DNA from: MED-G105 sp039025235
GTDB lineage: Bacteria > Pseudomonadota > Alphaproteobacteria > Caulobacterales > Parvularculaceae
Length of the DNA: 64,000 bases
Assembly (NCBI GenBank): GCA_039025235.1
Contig: JBCCOS010000008.1
Coordinates: 124,001 to 188,000 of the forward strand
Reading direction: 5' to 3'
The notes under the pieces were generated by a model. It was not told the origin of the DNA. It made no database searches and saw only the letters and a list, made by a program, of their open reading frames with translations. Positions 54,025 through 63,259 of the stretch are shown piece by piece; position 1 is the stretch's first letter, and each line of letters opens with the position of its first letter. Position numbers and translations under genes: made by a program.

Positions 54025-54321
54025 TTAGGCGCGTGCGCCAGAGAATGTTGCGTTGCCGAACGATCCAAGCTTAACGTTTCCGCTAATCGTGTCACCGTCA
54101 ACTTCACCTTCAAATTCTAACGTCATCGGCATTGGCGAGGTAATGTCGGCTTTCCATGCCACTTTGCCGCCGTCTACAGTGCCGTCTTTGAGGTCAGCTC
54201 TACCAGTGGCGCCAGACATTTCACCGCTTAATGCGCCGCCATCAGACTTCAGTGTAAGCGTCCCATTTTGCTCACCCATTGGGGTTTTCATTGAAAGATT
54301 CCAGTTTCCGTCAACAGACAT
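54025..54321 (-). CDS. Small soluble beta-rich protein, 98 aa
   Basis: A 98-residue protein of unknown function made of short beta strands with many Gly, Asp and Thr: WNLSMKTPMGEQNGTLTL, GGALSGEMSGATGRADLKDG and FEGEVDGDTISGNVKLGSFGNATFSGAR. Such proteins look like one-domain lipocalin/beta-sandwich modules. The ATG at 54321 has AAGGAGAG seven bases upstream. A strong terminator follows, so it is a highly structured single-gene unit and may be well expressed. I do not recognise the family by name. Confidence 0.75.
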   Translation of the reverse strand: MSVDGNWNLSMKTPMGEQNGTLTLKSDGGALSGEMSGATGRADLKDGTVDGGKVAWKADITSPMPMTLEFEGEVDGDTISGNVKLGSFGNATFSGARA

Positions 54322-54714
54322 CAATTCTCTCCTTAAGACCGTTTCCTAATTTTGGTCATTTTTTGCTATTTCACCATCCAACTCATTTGAGCTATCCGGT
54401 TTATTCTGACCATTTCATTGATCGTTCGTCTCACAACGATAGATCAAGTCAAAGTCAAAATTTTGTACTGGGAACAACACCAAATATTTTCGTCTAGCTA
54501 TAAAGCAGTGTTTGGTATCACGTCTCCCTATGAGATGCATCTGCATCGAACTCTTAACATTATCGGAGCACTCCATAAGGGGAAGTGCCAGCGTGTCAAT
54601 GCCAATATTTCACTGGCTTATTCTCTAACAAGCAAAGCATGCACTAAGTGCATCGAATAGCTGGAAAAAATCAGTTTTTCTGAACGCTATATAATTTTAA
54701 TGTTGGTAATTGTT
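54322..54714. other. Intergenic region between two minus-strand genes
   Basis: About 390 bases, AT-rich. It contains the promoter of the 98-aa gene presumably within 54330-54420. Open frames here lack start signals. No RNA gene is recognised. Confidence 0.35.
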
Positions 54715-55605
54715 TTAACGATAGCTCTCGCAAAGTCCAGAGGTCGCTATATCTTTTGATAGTGATAAATCCTTGAAGGCAACACTGTATGGGTCACCAA
54801 CGTGTAACTGCAACGCAATAACACCTTCTGTGGCGCGCTCTTCCAGATCATCAATAACATCAACTGTAATGTGATTGTTGATTTCATGTATCATTCGGCG
54901 ACCACAAGCGATGACCCTGACACTATTCCAGTCGTCTAATTTGTATGATGCTTCAATATTTCTCTGCGAACTTTGCAATGGCAAAACATGCCTCAGACCA
55001 TTTTTGCCGACCCAAACTCTCTGGCCTGATTTTGCTATGATCCCCCGTGGCCCTCTTTCGTCGTAAAGAAGGCCGCCAAAATTTATTTTCAAGGGTGTAG
55101 AAACACCGTGATGTATGTCCGCTTGCATCCCAGCAACGATAAATGACGACGCATCGACGATACGGCTCCTATACTGAATACCAGTGTTATTATTTGTGTC
55201 ACTCGGCAACAGCTTATACGCTAGGGTCAAAATGAAATCGTCGACTGTTTCTTCATGAATGAGGAACGAGTTGTCACGCAAAGGATTGACAACTGTTCCA
55301 ATAATTTGCCCGCTCGCAACGCGCCAAAGCTCAGGATCACCGGACCACTGATCTAGGTTTTTAGTATTAAAAATAGGCTGATAAGACGCTGAATTTTCAG
55401 CATATTCAATTAGTTGATGAAGCCCTTTTTCAGGATCACCAAACCGGTTTGTCGCCAAATTGTTGTCAAGAAACAGCTCGCCGGGACGCCGGAAAAGACC
55501 GAATTCAGCACCGTCTTTGTAACCTTTGACTCCAACGTACAGAACGCCGAGAGCTAAGGCGAAAAGAACACCAAGGGTGATCGGTTTGCGGATGAAATAA
55601 AACAT
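54715..55605 (-). CDS. DUF1080 (3-keto-disaccharide hydrolase-like) membrane-anchored protein
   Basis: A 296-residue protein with an N-terminal membrane anchor (PITLGVLFALALGVLYVG), followed by a concanavalin-like beta-sandwich of the DUF1080 type: the start IFNTKNLDQWSGDPELWRVASGQIIGT is diagnostic, then FILTLAYKLLPSDTNNNTGIQYRS and WNSVRVIACGRRMIHEING-like strands. Family members hydrolyse glycosidic substrates or bind sugars; the role here is unknown. The protein probably faces the periplasm. No ribosome binding site is evident, and no sugar-catabolic neighbour is present. Confidence 0.8.
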   Translation of the reverse strand: MFYFIRKPITLGVLFALALGVLYVGVKGYKDGAEFGLFRRPGELFLDNNLATNRFGDPEKGLHQLIEYAENSASYQPIFNTKNLDQWSGDPELWRVASGQIIGTVVNPLRDNSFLIHEETVDDFILTLAYKLLPSDTNNNTGIQYRSRIVDASSFIVAGMQADIHHGVSTPLKINFGGLLYDERGPRGIIAKSGQRVWVGKNGLRHVLPLQSSQRNIEASYKLDDWNSVRVIACGRRMIHEINNHITVDVIDDLEERATEGVIALQLHVGDPYSVAFKDLSLSKDIATSGLCESYR

Positions 55606-55739
55606 GAGACCGGACAGTTACGATCGAAACGCATTCTATGCCAGCAGAAAACGCTTTTGTAAAATCCTAAGCGCAGCCATTTACGCCCAAGGAATTGGAT
55701 TACAAAGTTTTATAACAAGAGCAGTTCTAAGCAGCAGAG

Positions 55740-55865
55740 TTAATCGAGCTGTTCTATCACCGGAGCGCCCAATATAGCTGACAGTAGCAAAATTGCGACA
55801 ACGGAAACACTGAGCAAAACACCACAAATGCCTGCCGTACACAAATTATGCAAGAACGATTGCAT
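55740..55865 (-). CDS. 41-residue membrane peptide
   Basis: A complete short frame: ATG at 55865, stop TAA at 55742-55740. The start is preceded by GGAGG (55872-55876) at six bases, one of the strongest ribosome binding sites in the window. The peptide has a short polar N-terminus with two Cys, one hydrophobic segment of about 22 residues (GVLLSVSVVAILLLSAIL) and a short acidic tail GAPVIEQLD. It is likely a single-pass inner-membrane miniprotein. It lies in the 520-base gap between the DUF1080 gene and rpoD, all on the minus strand. I know no named family for it. Confidence 0.6.
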   Translation of the reverse strand: MQSFLHNLCTAGICGVLLSVSVVAILLLSAILGAPVIEQLD

Positions 55866-56123
55866 CGAATTCCTCCAAACACTTCCACGTTTTTATTTTT
55901 TTGATGTGAAAGTTACCCAATCTTAAGAAGTTTAATCAAACTCCCTCAAGTTAGCAATGCCCTTAAATAAGCAATCTTCGCGCCATTGCTGCGTCGCAGC
56001 AATGACAACATGAAAGGCCAGCATGATGAAAACGCTTAGATAAAGCGCTAGGAGGTTTGATCATTTTCCAAGAGGGCAGAATCACCAAAACGGTAACAAG
56101 GCTTCAGACCGATTTGATACCGT

Positions 56124-58091
56124 TTAATTATCGAGGAAACTGCGAAGCTTCCGACTTCGAGACGGATGCTTCAATTTTCTCAACGCCTTGGCCTCAATTT
56201 GGCGGATGCGCTCCCTTGTAACAGAGAACTGTTGGCCAACTTCTTCAAGAGTATGATCTGTATTCATACCAATACCAAAACGCATTCTCAGGACACGTTC
56301 TTCCCTTGGCGTTAGGCTCGCCAGCACACGGGTTGTTGTTTCCCGAAGATTGGACTGGATCGCAGCATCGATGGGCAGAACGGTATTTTTGTCTTCGATG
56401 AAGTCGCCCAGATGAGAGTCCTCTTCATCACCAATAGGCGTCTCTAAAGAAATGGGTTCTTTTGCAATCTTCATCACCTTCCGAACTTTTTCTAATGGCA
56501 TGGAAAGCTTTTCTGCGAGTTCTTCTGGCGTGGGCTCGCGTCCTATTTCATGCAGCATCTGACGACTGGTGCGGACGATTTTATTAATCGTTTCAATCAT
56601 ATGAACGGGTATACGGATCGTCCTTGCTTGGTCTGCAATTGAACGCGTAATGGCCTGCCTGATCCACCATGTCGCGTAGGTTGAAAACTTATATCCGCGA
56701 CGATATTCGAACTTATCGACTGCCTTCATCAGGCCAATATTACCTTCCTGAATAAGATCAAGGAACTGTAGGCCGCGATTGGTATATTTTTTAGCAATTG
56801 AAATGACGAGCCGAAGATTCGCCTCCACCATCTCTTTTTTTGCAATCCGAGCTTCGCGTTCACCCTTTTGAACCGTTTGAACAATGCGACGAAAATCTGA
56901 GACAGTCAGTCCAGTTTCAGTAGAAAGGTTTCCCACCTCATCACGAATAGCAACAATCTGGTTCGTTCCGCGTTCTATGAAATTCTGCCAACCCTTTGTC
57001 GTTTTCTGGTTGATACGATCGAGCCATTCAGGGTCTAACTCGGCTCCAAGGTATTCGCCAAGAAACTCCTTTCGGTTCACACCATGACTGTCAGCGAGAC
57101 GAACGAGTTTTCCCTCCAGCGCCATCAATCGTCTGTTGATGTCGTAAAGCTGGCCAACCAACGCTTCAATACGCTGGTTGTTCAAACGAACCGCGCGCAC
57201 TCGCTCTACGATATCCTTTTGGAGTTTCTTGAGGCGGCGCGTTTGCGCAGCCGATAGATCAGCACCCTGAAGCTGTTCTTCGATCATGATATCCTGAAGG
57301 CGACGCAATTTCTTATAATCCTCAGAAATTGCATCAAAATTTTCCATCACCTCTTCGCGGAGCTCTCCCTCCATAGCCGACAAAGAAAGTGCACCTTCGT
57401 CGAATTCGTCCTCTTCTTCTTCGCCGCTTTCAGCCTTTTCGGCCTCTTCACGTTGAACGCGGGCTGCGACCTCTGGCTGGGTCATGTCAGGACGAGACTC
57501 AGGGCCACCGCCATAAGTTGCATCAAGGTCAATAATATCTCTGAGAAGAACACGCCCCTCTTGAAGTTCATCGCGCCACACGGAAATCGCTTCGAAGGTT
57601 AGTGACGATTCACAAAGCGCGCGGATCATCGTCTCACGCCCCGCCTCTATTCGCTTAGCAATCGCAATTTCGCCCTCGCGAGAGAGCAATTCCACAGACC
57701 CCATTTCCCGCAGATACATTCTGACGGGATCGTCAGTTCTATCATTGGAAGCCGACGTATTTGTCGTGACGACACTGCCGCCTTTCTCCTCTTTTTTGAC
57801 GAGCGCCTTACTCGCTTGGGCGTTATTTTCGCCGCTTGCTTCTGTTTCGTCGTCCTCATCCTCATTTTCAACAACATTGATGCCCATCTCAGAAAGCTGA
57901 GCCATAACGTCTTCAATTTGTTCAGAGGTGAATTCTTCTGATGGCAAAATGGAGTTTAATTCGTCATAAGTAACATAGCCGCGCGCTTTTGCTGTCTTGA
58001 TGAGTTTCTTGACATCGCCATCAGTGAGATCGAGGATCGGGCCATCGGCTGCTTCCGTCTCTTGGGTCTCTTTTGCGGTGCTTGTCGCCAT
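56124..58091 (-). CDS. rpoD: RNA polymerase sigma factor RpoD (sigma-70)
   Basis: The primary sigma factor, 655 aa. Region 1.1 spans about residues 20-85; a long acidic linker follows. Region 1.2 has DPVRMYLREMGSVELLSREGE; region 2 has EGNIGLMKAVDKFEYRRGYKFSTYATWWIRQ and region 2.4; region 3 HMIETINKI; region 4 TPREERVLRMRFGI and TREERIRQIEAKALRKL. All are intact. It lies directly below dnaG on the same strand, the conserved dnaG-rpoD arrangement. Confidence 0.97.
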   Translation of the reverse strand: MATSTAKETQETEAADGPILDLTDGDVKKLIKTAKARGYVTYDELNSILPSEEFTSEQIEDVMAQLSEMGINVVENEDEDDETEASGENNAQASKALVKKEEKGGSVVTTNTSASNDRTDDPVRMYLREMGSVELLSREGEIAIAKRIEAGRETMIRALCESSLTFEAISVWRDELQEGRVLLRDIIDLDATYGGGPESRPDMTQPEVAARVQREEAEKAESGEEEEDEFDEGALSLSAMEGELREEVMENFDAISEDYKKLRRLQDIMIEEQLQGADLSAAQTRRLKKLQKDIVERVRAVRLNNQRIEALVGQLYDINRRLMALEGKLVRLADSHGVNRKEFLGEYLGAELDPEWLDRINQKTTKGWQNFIERGTNQIVAIRDEVGNLSTETGLTVSDFRRIVQTVQKGEREARIAKKEMVEANLRLVISIAKKYTNRGLQFLDLIQEGNIGLMKAVDKFEYRRGYKFSTYATWWIRQAITRSIADQARTIRIPVHMIETINKIVRTSRQMLHEIGREPTPEELAEKLSMPLEKVRKVMKIAKEPISLETPIGDEEDSHLGDFIEDKNTVLPIDAAIQSNLRETTTRVLASLTPREERVLRMRFGIGMNTDHTLEEVGQQFSVTRERIRQIEAKALRKLKHPSRSRKLRSFLDN

Positions 58092-58259
58092 TATTGCTTT
58101 CCTTTTACCCGGTCAGATTCAATCACCCGGTCAGTCCATGCCAATGTGTTTTGTATTGGCCTGTTGCGTTAACATTGTTGCCAATGACCGCCATTTTAAA
58201 CCTGGCCCTTTGCAGTTGGCCTCTGTCCTCTTAAACCAATCAGGTTTTTAGAGCGTTGG

Positions 58260-60275
58260 TCACTTAAAACGCCCTTTGGCACGTTTTAGTATTTTTAAGA
58301 GGTCATCGTCCGTCTCAGGGGTTGTTGTTTCCTCATTACACACAGTTGGATGCATCCCGTCATTTGCTGGGGTTTGCTTATGACTATTCGGTTCTGTATT
58401 GGCCAATGCCTCCCTGGCCGCAGTGACGGCTTTCCAGACTTCTTCATTTCCGGTTGCATCATCCTCACCGAACAGCCTTGATGCCGAATCAATAATCTCG
58501 GCATTCGCACTTGTCGCTAACAGTTGGAGACGCAAAGCATCATGCCAACCGGCCTTTACATCGCTCAGTTCGGCGTCATGGCGGAGGAATGATTGTGTAT
58601 TGAGCCACTCATTTTCGAGTAGAGACTCCAAAAACTTCGCCGACGACGTTTTTTGCACATGAGCTGTAAGGCCCTCGCTGTCAAGGTCAGGATCAATAAG
58701 AATCGCGGCAATGATGTCCGAAATCAACAGTTCGACGGAATTCGAGCTAAATTTGAGATTTAATACCGTATCTTCATGCTCAAGTATAAGGGATGGGTGC
58801 CGAACCGCGGCAAGGGCCAGCGTCGCTTCACGCCGAAATTCCAATTTGACCCCTAAAGATGAATTCAACGATTTCAAATCGTCTGTCATTTTTGACGCTT
58901 GCAACCGTCGATCATGGTCCGAGCGATAAACCTGTCTTTTCCCGAAGGATTGCGCCCCTTGAAACGGTCGGCCTTGCGGGACTTGCTCCTGTCCACGAGA
59001 TCCGCTTCCGTCAGCGCGAAAGCGTGCGACAATTTCAGCCGCATAGGCATTGCGTACGTCCGGATCAGCGATTCCCTTCACCACAGCCCGAAGTCGCGTT
59101 CGAAACGCAGCTTTGCGCTCAGGCGTATTCAGTGACGAAACTTCAGCTTCTCGTCGCCACAGAACGTCGACCAATGGCGAAGAACATCCAAGGATATCGC
59201 TAAATGCCTTTGGCCCACCCTCGCGAACAATATCGTCAGGATCTTTGCCATCGGGCAAAAATACAAAGGATAGAGATTTTCCTGGTTTTAGTGATGGTAT
59301 GGCCCGGTCCACGGCCCGATAGGCCGCCTTTTTTCCAGCTTCATCCCCATCAAAACATAACACAGGTTCATCTTGGAGGCGCCAAAGCAATCCGATTTGC
59401 TTTTCTGTAAGCGCTGTCCCCAAGGGGGCAACGGCGCCTTTAAACCCGGCATCGGCAAGGGCAATAACGTCCATATATCCCTCGCAAACCAGAAGCTTTT
59501 GTGCATTACGCGCCGTGGCGCCGCGCGCCGTCTCATAATTATAGAGAACCTCACTTTTGCGAAAAATCGGTGTTTCGGGTGAGTTGAGGTATTTCGCTTT
59601 TGCTGCTGGATCGAGGGCCCGTCCGCCAAAGGCGATGACTTCACCGCGTGTTCCTGTGATCGGAAACATCACCCTATCACGAAAGCGATCAAATGCCCGT
59701 CCCCCGTCATCCGGTTTTATCGATAATCCAGCCTCAACCAGTTGACTTTCGGCATAGCCCTTATTGATCAAATAGTCTGTCAGTGCGCGTCGGTCTCGTG
59801 GCGAATAGCCAATAGTAAAATCAGCAAGCGCTTTTTCACTTATGCCACGCCTGCGCACATAGTCTAACGCATGCGTTCCCTCTCTACGTTTTAACATCGC
59901 AGAGAAAAATGCGGCAGCTGCAACGCATGCATCCGCCAGTCCTTTTCTTTCCTTTGCCTTATCAGCCGCACGCGGATCGTCAGCCGGAATTTCCATTCCT
60001 GCGTCTCCGGCGAGGCGTGTTACAGCTTCAACAAAAGAAAGATTTTGAGTTTCTTGCAGAAACTTTATGATGTCGCCATGGTTATCCGTTGAATAACAGT
60101 GATACGACCGACGCTCATCGTTGACAGCAAACGAGGGTGTTTTTTCAGTTTTAAATGGTGACAACCCCCACCAAAGGGCGCCACGCTTTTTGAGTTGAAC
60201 ATGCCTTCCTATGACGTCGGAAGGTCTAAGCCGTGCTTTTAATTCATCAAGATATTCAGGATTAAACCGTGGCAT
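58260..60275 (-). CDS. dnaG: DNA primase DnaG
   Basis: DnaG lays RNA primers at the replication fork; it contacts DnaB through its C-terminal domain. The 671-residue protein keeps the catalytic TOPRIM core (LLVCEGYMDVIALADAGF with the acid triad, and CFDGDEAGKKAA) and the DnaB-binding C-terminus. The N-terminal zinc domain is degenerate: the CPFH of other bacteria reads SPFK (GLSPFKTEKTPSF) and the CxxC reads CYST (HCYSTDNHGD), leaving one of four zinc ligands. Its rough ribosome binding site is GAACGAG. rpoD follows it. Confidence 0.96.
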   Translation of the reverse strand: MPRFNPEYLDELKARLRPSDVIGRHVQLKKRGALWWGLSPFKTEKTPSFAVNDERRSYHCYSTDNHGDIIKFLQETQNLSFVEAVTRLAGDAGMEIPADDPRAADKAKERKGLADACVAAAAFFSAMLKRREGTHALDYVRRRGISEKALADFTIGYSPRDRRALTDYLINKGYAESQLVEAGLSIKPDDGGRAFDRFRDRVMFPITGTRGEVIAFGGRALDPAAKAKYLNSPETPIFRKSEVLYNYETARGATARNAQKLLVCEGYMDVIALADAGFKGAVAPLGTALTEKQIGLLWRLQDEPVLCFDGDEAGKKAAYRAVDRAIPSLKPGKSLSFVFLPDGKDPDDIVREGGPKAFSDILGCSSPLVDVLWRREAEVSSLNTPERKAAFRTRLRAVVKGIADPDVRNAYAAEIVARFRADGSGSRGQEQVPQGRPFQGAQSFGKRQVYRSDHDRRLQASKMTDDLKSLNSSLGVKLEFRREATLALAAVRHPSLILEHEDTVLNLKFSSNSVELLISDIIAAILIDPDLDSEGLTAHVQKTSSAKFLESLLENEWLNTQSFLRHDAELSDVKAGWHDALRLQLLATSANAEIIDSASRLFGEDDATGNEEVWKAVTAAREALANTEPNSHKQTPANDGMHPTVCNEETTTPETDDDLLKILKRAKGRFK

Positions 60276-60450
60276 TACTCGTTCTAATGAACTTTCTTCT
60301 GTAAAGAACCGTTTTTGAATAGATATTTCAATGGATGAACAATGTTGCTTCTATTCCTCATATGTCACAATTAATGGCAATATAAAACGTTACGACACAA
60401 GCTATCAGCGGGATTTTCAATCCAAATACAAACAGTACTAAAGAATACTC

Positions 60451-60490
60451 GAGCGTTGTCACTTCGATTGGAAGCGGAACACGGCGGTAG
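60451..60490. repeat. Degenerate palindrome downstream of yqeY
   Basis: GAGCGTTGTCACTTCGATTG followed by GAAGCGGAAC has partial inverted symmetry (CTTC/GAAG around GATTG) and resembles the dispersed AGAGCG palindromes of this window. It is 30-60 bases past the yqeY stop. The match is weak. Confidence 0.3.
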
Positions 60491-60519
60491 AATGCACGGC
60501 AACTCGCCGGTCTTTCGCT

Positions 60520-60984
60520 TTATCCGGCGCCAAGCACCTTTTTCATAAGGGCGCCCGCTTTTCCAAAGTCTAGCTCTCCGGTATGCCTGTCTTTCAAGAG
60601 AGCCATGCAGCGCCCCATGTCTTTTAGACTTGTTGCATTGAGTTCAGCCACGGTTTTATCGACGACCTCTTTGACGGCAGCATCGTCCATTTGTTTCGGG
60701 AGAAACTCCTGAATGACAGAAATCTCTACCCTTTCTTTCTCAGCAAGATCGGGTCTGCAACCACTATCGTAGGCTTGAGCGCTGTCTTCTCTTTGCTTGA
60801 CCATTTTCGATAGTATCGAAAAGATTTCAGGATCAGTGATACCGTCGCAACGATCTTCTGATCGTGCCGCAATATCCCTGTCTTTTATCGCTGCATTGAT
60901 CAGACGAAGCGTCGAGACTCTTGCCTTGTCATCGCGCGCTTTCATTGCTGCTTTCAACGCTGTGTCTATTTTCTTGCGCAGCAT
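60520..60984 (-). CDS. yqeY: GatB/YqeY domain protein
   Basis: A 154-residue homologue of YqeY, which shares the tRNA-binding helical domain of the amidotransferase subunit GatB. Markers: LKAAMKARDDKARVSTLRLINAAIKDRDIAAR at the N-terminus, ILSKMVKQREDSAQAYDSG, and the C-terminal QLDFGKAGALMKKVL-like helix (LDFGKAGALMKKVLG). The role in bacteria is not settled. It is divergent from carA and just upstream of dnaG, the order usual in alphaproteobacteria. Confidence 0.94.
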   Translation of the reverse strand: MLRKKIDTALKAAMKARDDKARVSTLRLINAAIKDRDIAARSEDRCDGITDPEIFSILSKMVKQREDSAQAYDSGCRPDLAEKERVEISVIQEFLPKQMDDAAVKEVVDKTVAELNATSLKDMGRCMALLKDRHTGELDFGKAGALMKKVLGAG

Positions 60985-61175
60985 GCGTGTTTTCTCTCAA
61001 TTTTCGATATTTCAGGGGTCTATGACCATTTCGAACCAAAAAACAGTGTCTTTTCTCAAAAACGGTGCTTGACGGTTTAGTCGACCGGCCCTTTATTCCA
61101 CAAGATCACCGAGTGTGATCCACCAATCGTTATTTGCTTGTGAAGCAATTGCTAAAGAGGTGGAAATAGTCTTCC

Positions 61176-62351
61176 ATGAAAACAAGTCAAGCACTGGCTC
61201 CTGACGCCACCGGACTGATTGCATTCGCCGATGGCACAGTTCTCAAAGGCTTAGGGCTTGGGGCCACCGGCCACGCCGTCGGGGAAGTATGCTTCAACAC
61301 GTCAATGACTGGATACCAGGAAATCCTCACGGATCCATCCTATGCTGGCCAGATTATAACATTCACATTCCCTCATATTGGCAATGTTGGGGCCAATGAT
61401 GACGATAGAGAATTCTCTTCGCAGCAAGCTTCGAGCGCCGCGCGGGGTGTTATTTTGCGGATGAATGCAACAAGCCCATCGAATTACCGTGCCCGCCTCG
61501 ACCTTCATACTTGGTTGAAAAGACGCGGGATTATTGGAATCGCAGGTGTCGATACCCGTGCGTTGACAAACAGCATCCGCCTGAATGGAATGCCTCATGC
61601 CGTCATTGCACATAATGTAGGGGGTGCTTTTGATGAAACGGCACTCGTCAAAAAAGCAAAGGAATGGCAGGGGTTAGAAGGGGCCGACCTTGCAAGCACC
61701 GTCGCCACCTTGGAGGCCTTTGCTCACGATGAGACGGCTTGGGCTTGGGGTGATGGATATGGAATGCAAGTCGCTTCGGACCTTCCTCATATTGTTGTTA
61801 TCGATTACGGCGTGAAGAAAAACATTCTGCGTCTCTTGGCGTCGGCGGGTGCCAGGGTCACTGTTGTGCCAGCCCAAACGACAATTGCCGACGTAACCGC
61901 TCTTAATCCCGATGGGGTCGTTCTCTCCAATGGGCCTGGGGATCCCGCGGCTACGGCTACTTTTGCCACACCCGTGATTCATGGGTTAATTGAGAAGAAA
62001 ATTCCAATTCTCGGTATCTGCCTTGGTCATCAACTTCTGTCACTTGCGGTCGGCGCACAAACTTTAAAGATGCACCAAGGGCATCATGGGGCCAATCACC
62101 CTGTAAAGGATCACGCAACCGGCCGCGTAGAAATAGTGTCGATGAATCACGGCTTTACGGTCGATGAAACCACCCTCCCCGACAATGTCGAACCGACATT
62201 TACGTCCCTTTTTGATGGCAGCAATTGCGGTATTCGATTAAAGGATGCCCCAGCGTCATCGGTGCAGCATCACCCAGAAGCGTCACCCGGCCCCCAAGAC
62301 AGCTTTGGTGTTTTTACCAAATTTGTCGGTAGTCTACGAAAGGCTGCTTAG
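61176..62351 (+). CDS. carA: Carbamoyl-phosphate synthase small subunit
   Basis: The glutaminase subunit that supplies ammonia to CarB for carbamoyl phosphate (arginine and pyrimidines). The 391-residue protein has the N-terminal CPSase small-chain domain (EVCFNTSMTGYQEILTDPSY, IGIAGVDTRALT) and a class I glutamine amidotransferase domain: nucleophile Cys282 in GICLGHQLL, His and Glu in HHPEASPGP. Sequences are complete. It is followed at 22 bases by an MBL-fold gene, and carB starts further on. Confidence 0.96.
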   Translation: MKTSQALAPDATGLIAFADGTVLKGLGLGATGHAVGEVCFNTSMTGYQEILTDPSYAGQIITFTFPHIGNVGANDDDREFSSQQASSAARGVILRMNATSPSNYRARLDLHTWLKRRGIIGIAGVDTRALTNSIRLNGMPHAVIAHNVGGAFDETALVKKAKEWQGLEGADLASTVATLEAFAHDETAWAWGDGYGMQVASDLPHIVVIDYGVKKNILRLLASAGARVTVVPAQTTIADVTALNPDGVVLSNGPGDPAATATFATPVIHGLIEKKIPILGICLGHQLLSLAVGAQTLKMHQGHHGANHPVKDHATGRVEIVSMNHGFTVDETTLPDNVEPTFTSLFDGSNCGIRLKDAPASSVQHHPEASPGPQDSFGVFTKFVGSLRKAA

Positions 62352-62373
62352 AAATGGTGTGGAAAAACAACGA

Positions 62374-63081
62374 ATGAGCGACCAATCAGCAGAGGCATCA
62401 TCGGGATCCACTCCCTCTTTCCAAGTTCAATTGGTGCAAGTTACCCCTTTCCAACAGAACTGTTCAATTGTCCGAGCACCATCCGGAGCCGCAGTCGTGA
62501 TTGACCCAGGCGGCGAGGTCGATCGAATTATGGCAGTGGCCAAACAGATGGACGCTGACATAAAAAAGGTTTGGCTAACCCATGGCCATGTGGATCATGC
62601 CGGTGGCGCAGAAGAAATCAAACGTCGTACCGGTGCGCCAATTGAGGGTCCTCATAAAGAAGACGTCTTTTGGCTCGACCAAATAGAAGCCATTGGTAAG
62701 CAATATGGCATCGAAGTTGGCGACAACTGTAAGCCTGATCGGTTCCTTGATGAGGGTGATACCCTTGAGATTGATGGCATTCGCTTCGAGGTTTATTTCA
62801 CACCAGGCCACGCGCCCGGCCATGTCATTTTCTTTCAGCGCGATAAGAATTTGGCTTTTGTAGGGGATGTCCTGTTCGCCGGCTCTATTGGCAGAACTGA
62901 CTTTCCCCTTTGCGACCATGACGCATTGATAAGATCAGTTACAGATAAGCTTTGGCCGTTGGGAGAAGACGTTCGTTTTGTTCCGGGGCATGGCGAAATG
63001 TCCACCTTTGCCGCTGAACGCAAAACCAATCCCTTCGTTGCAGACCATATTACAGGCTATCGGTCTCCAAGCGAAAGCTGA
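62374..63081 (+). CDS. MBL-fold metallohydrolase (YcbL/glyoxalase-II-like)
   Basis: A 235-residue metallo-beta-lactamase-fold hydrolase. The metal-binding motif is LTHGHVDHAGG; later FTPGHAPGH, VFVGDVLFAGSIGRTDFP and VPGHGEMS supply the remaining ligands, so the site is complete. It most resembles the YcbL/glyoxalase II-like group, which cleaves thioesters. It starts 22 bases after carA and ends 178 bases before carB, so it may be cotranscribed. The start at 62374 (MSDQSAEA) is chosen because an upstream in-frame start lies within carA. Confidence 0.9.
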   Translation: MSDQSAEASSGSTPSFQVQLVQVTPFQQNCSIVRAPSGAAVVIDPGGEVDRIMAVAKQMDADIKKVWLTHGHVDHAGGAEEIKRRTGAPIEGPHKEDVFWLDQIEAIGKQYGIEVGDNCKPDRFLDEGDTLEIDGIRFEVYFTPGHAPGHVIFFQRDKNLAFVGDVLFAGSIGRTDFPLCDHDALIRSVTDKLWPLGEDVRFVPGHGEMSTFAAERKTNPFVADHITGYRSPSES

Positions 63082-63259
63082 GTGAAGAACGCAAAGCTGA
63101 TTTTTAAGGCGTGATTTTCTCGGATATTACGACTTGTGAGCAATCACCCCTTTTCACTGCGGTCGGATTAACATAAGAAATCGCTTTAGCCACCAATTTA
63201 ATTTTTGACGATCCCGCGCTAGCAAATGGCTGCGCGGTTTTAATTGCGCGAGCGGGTAT

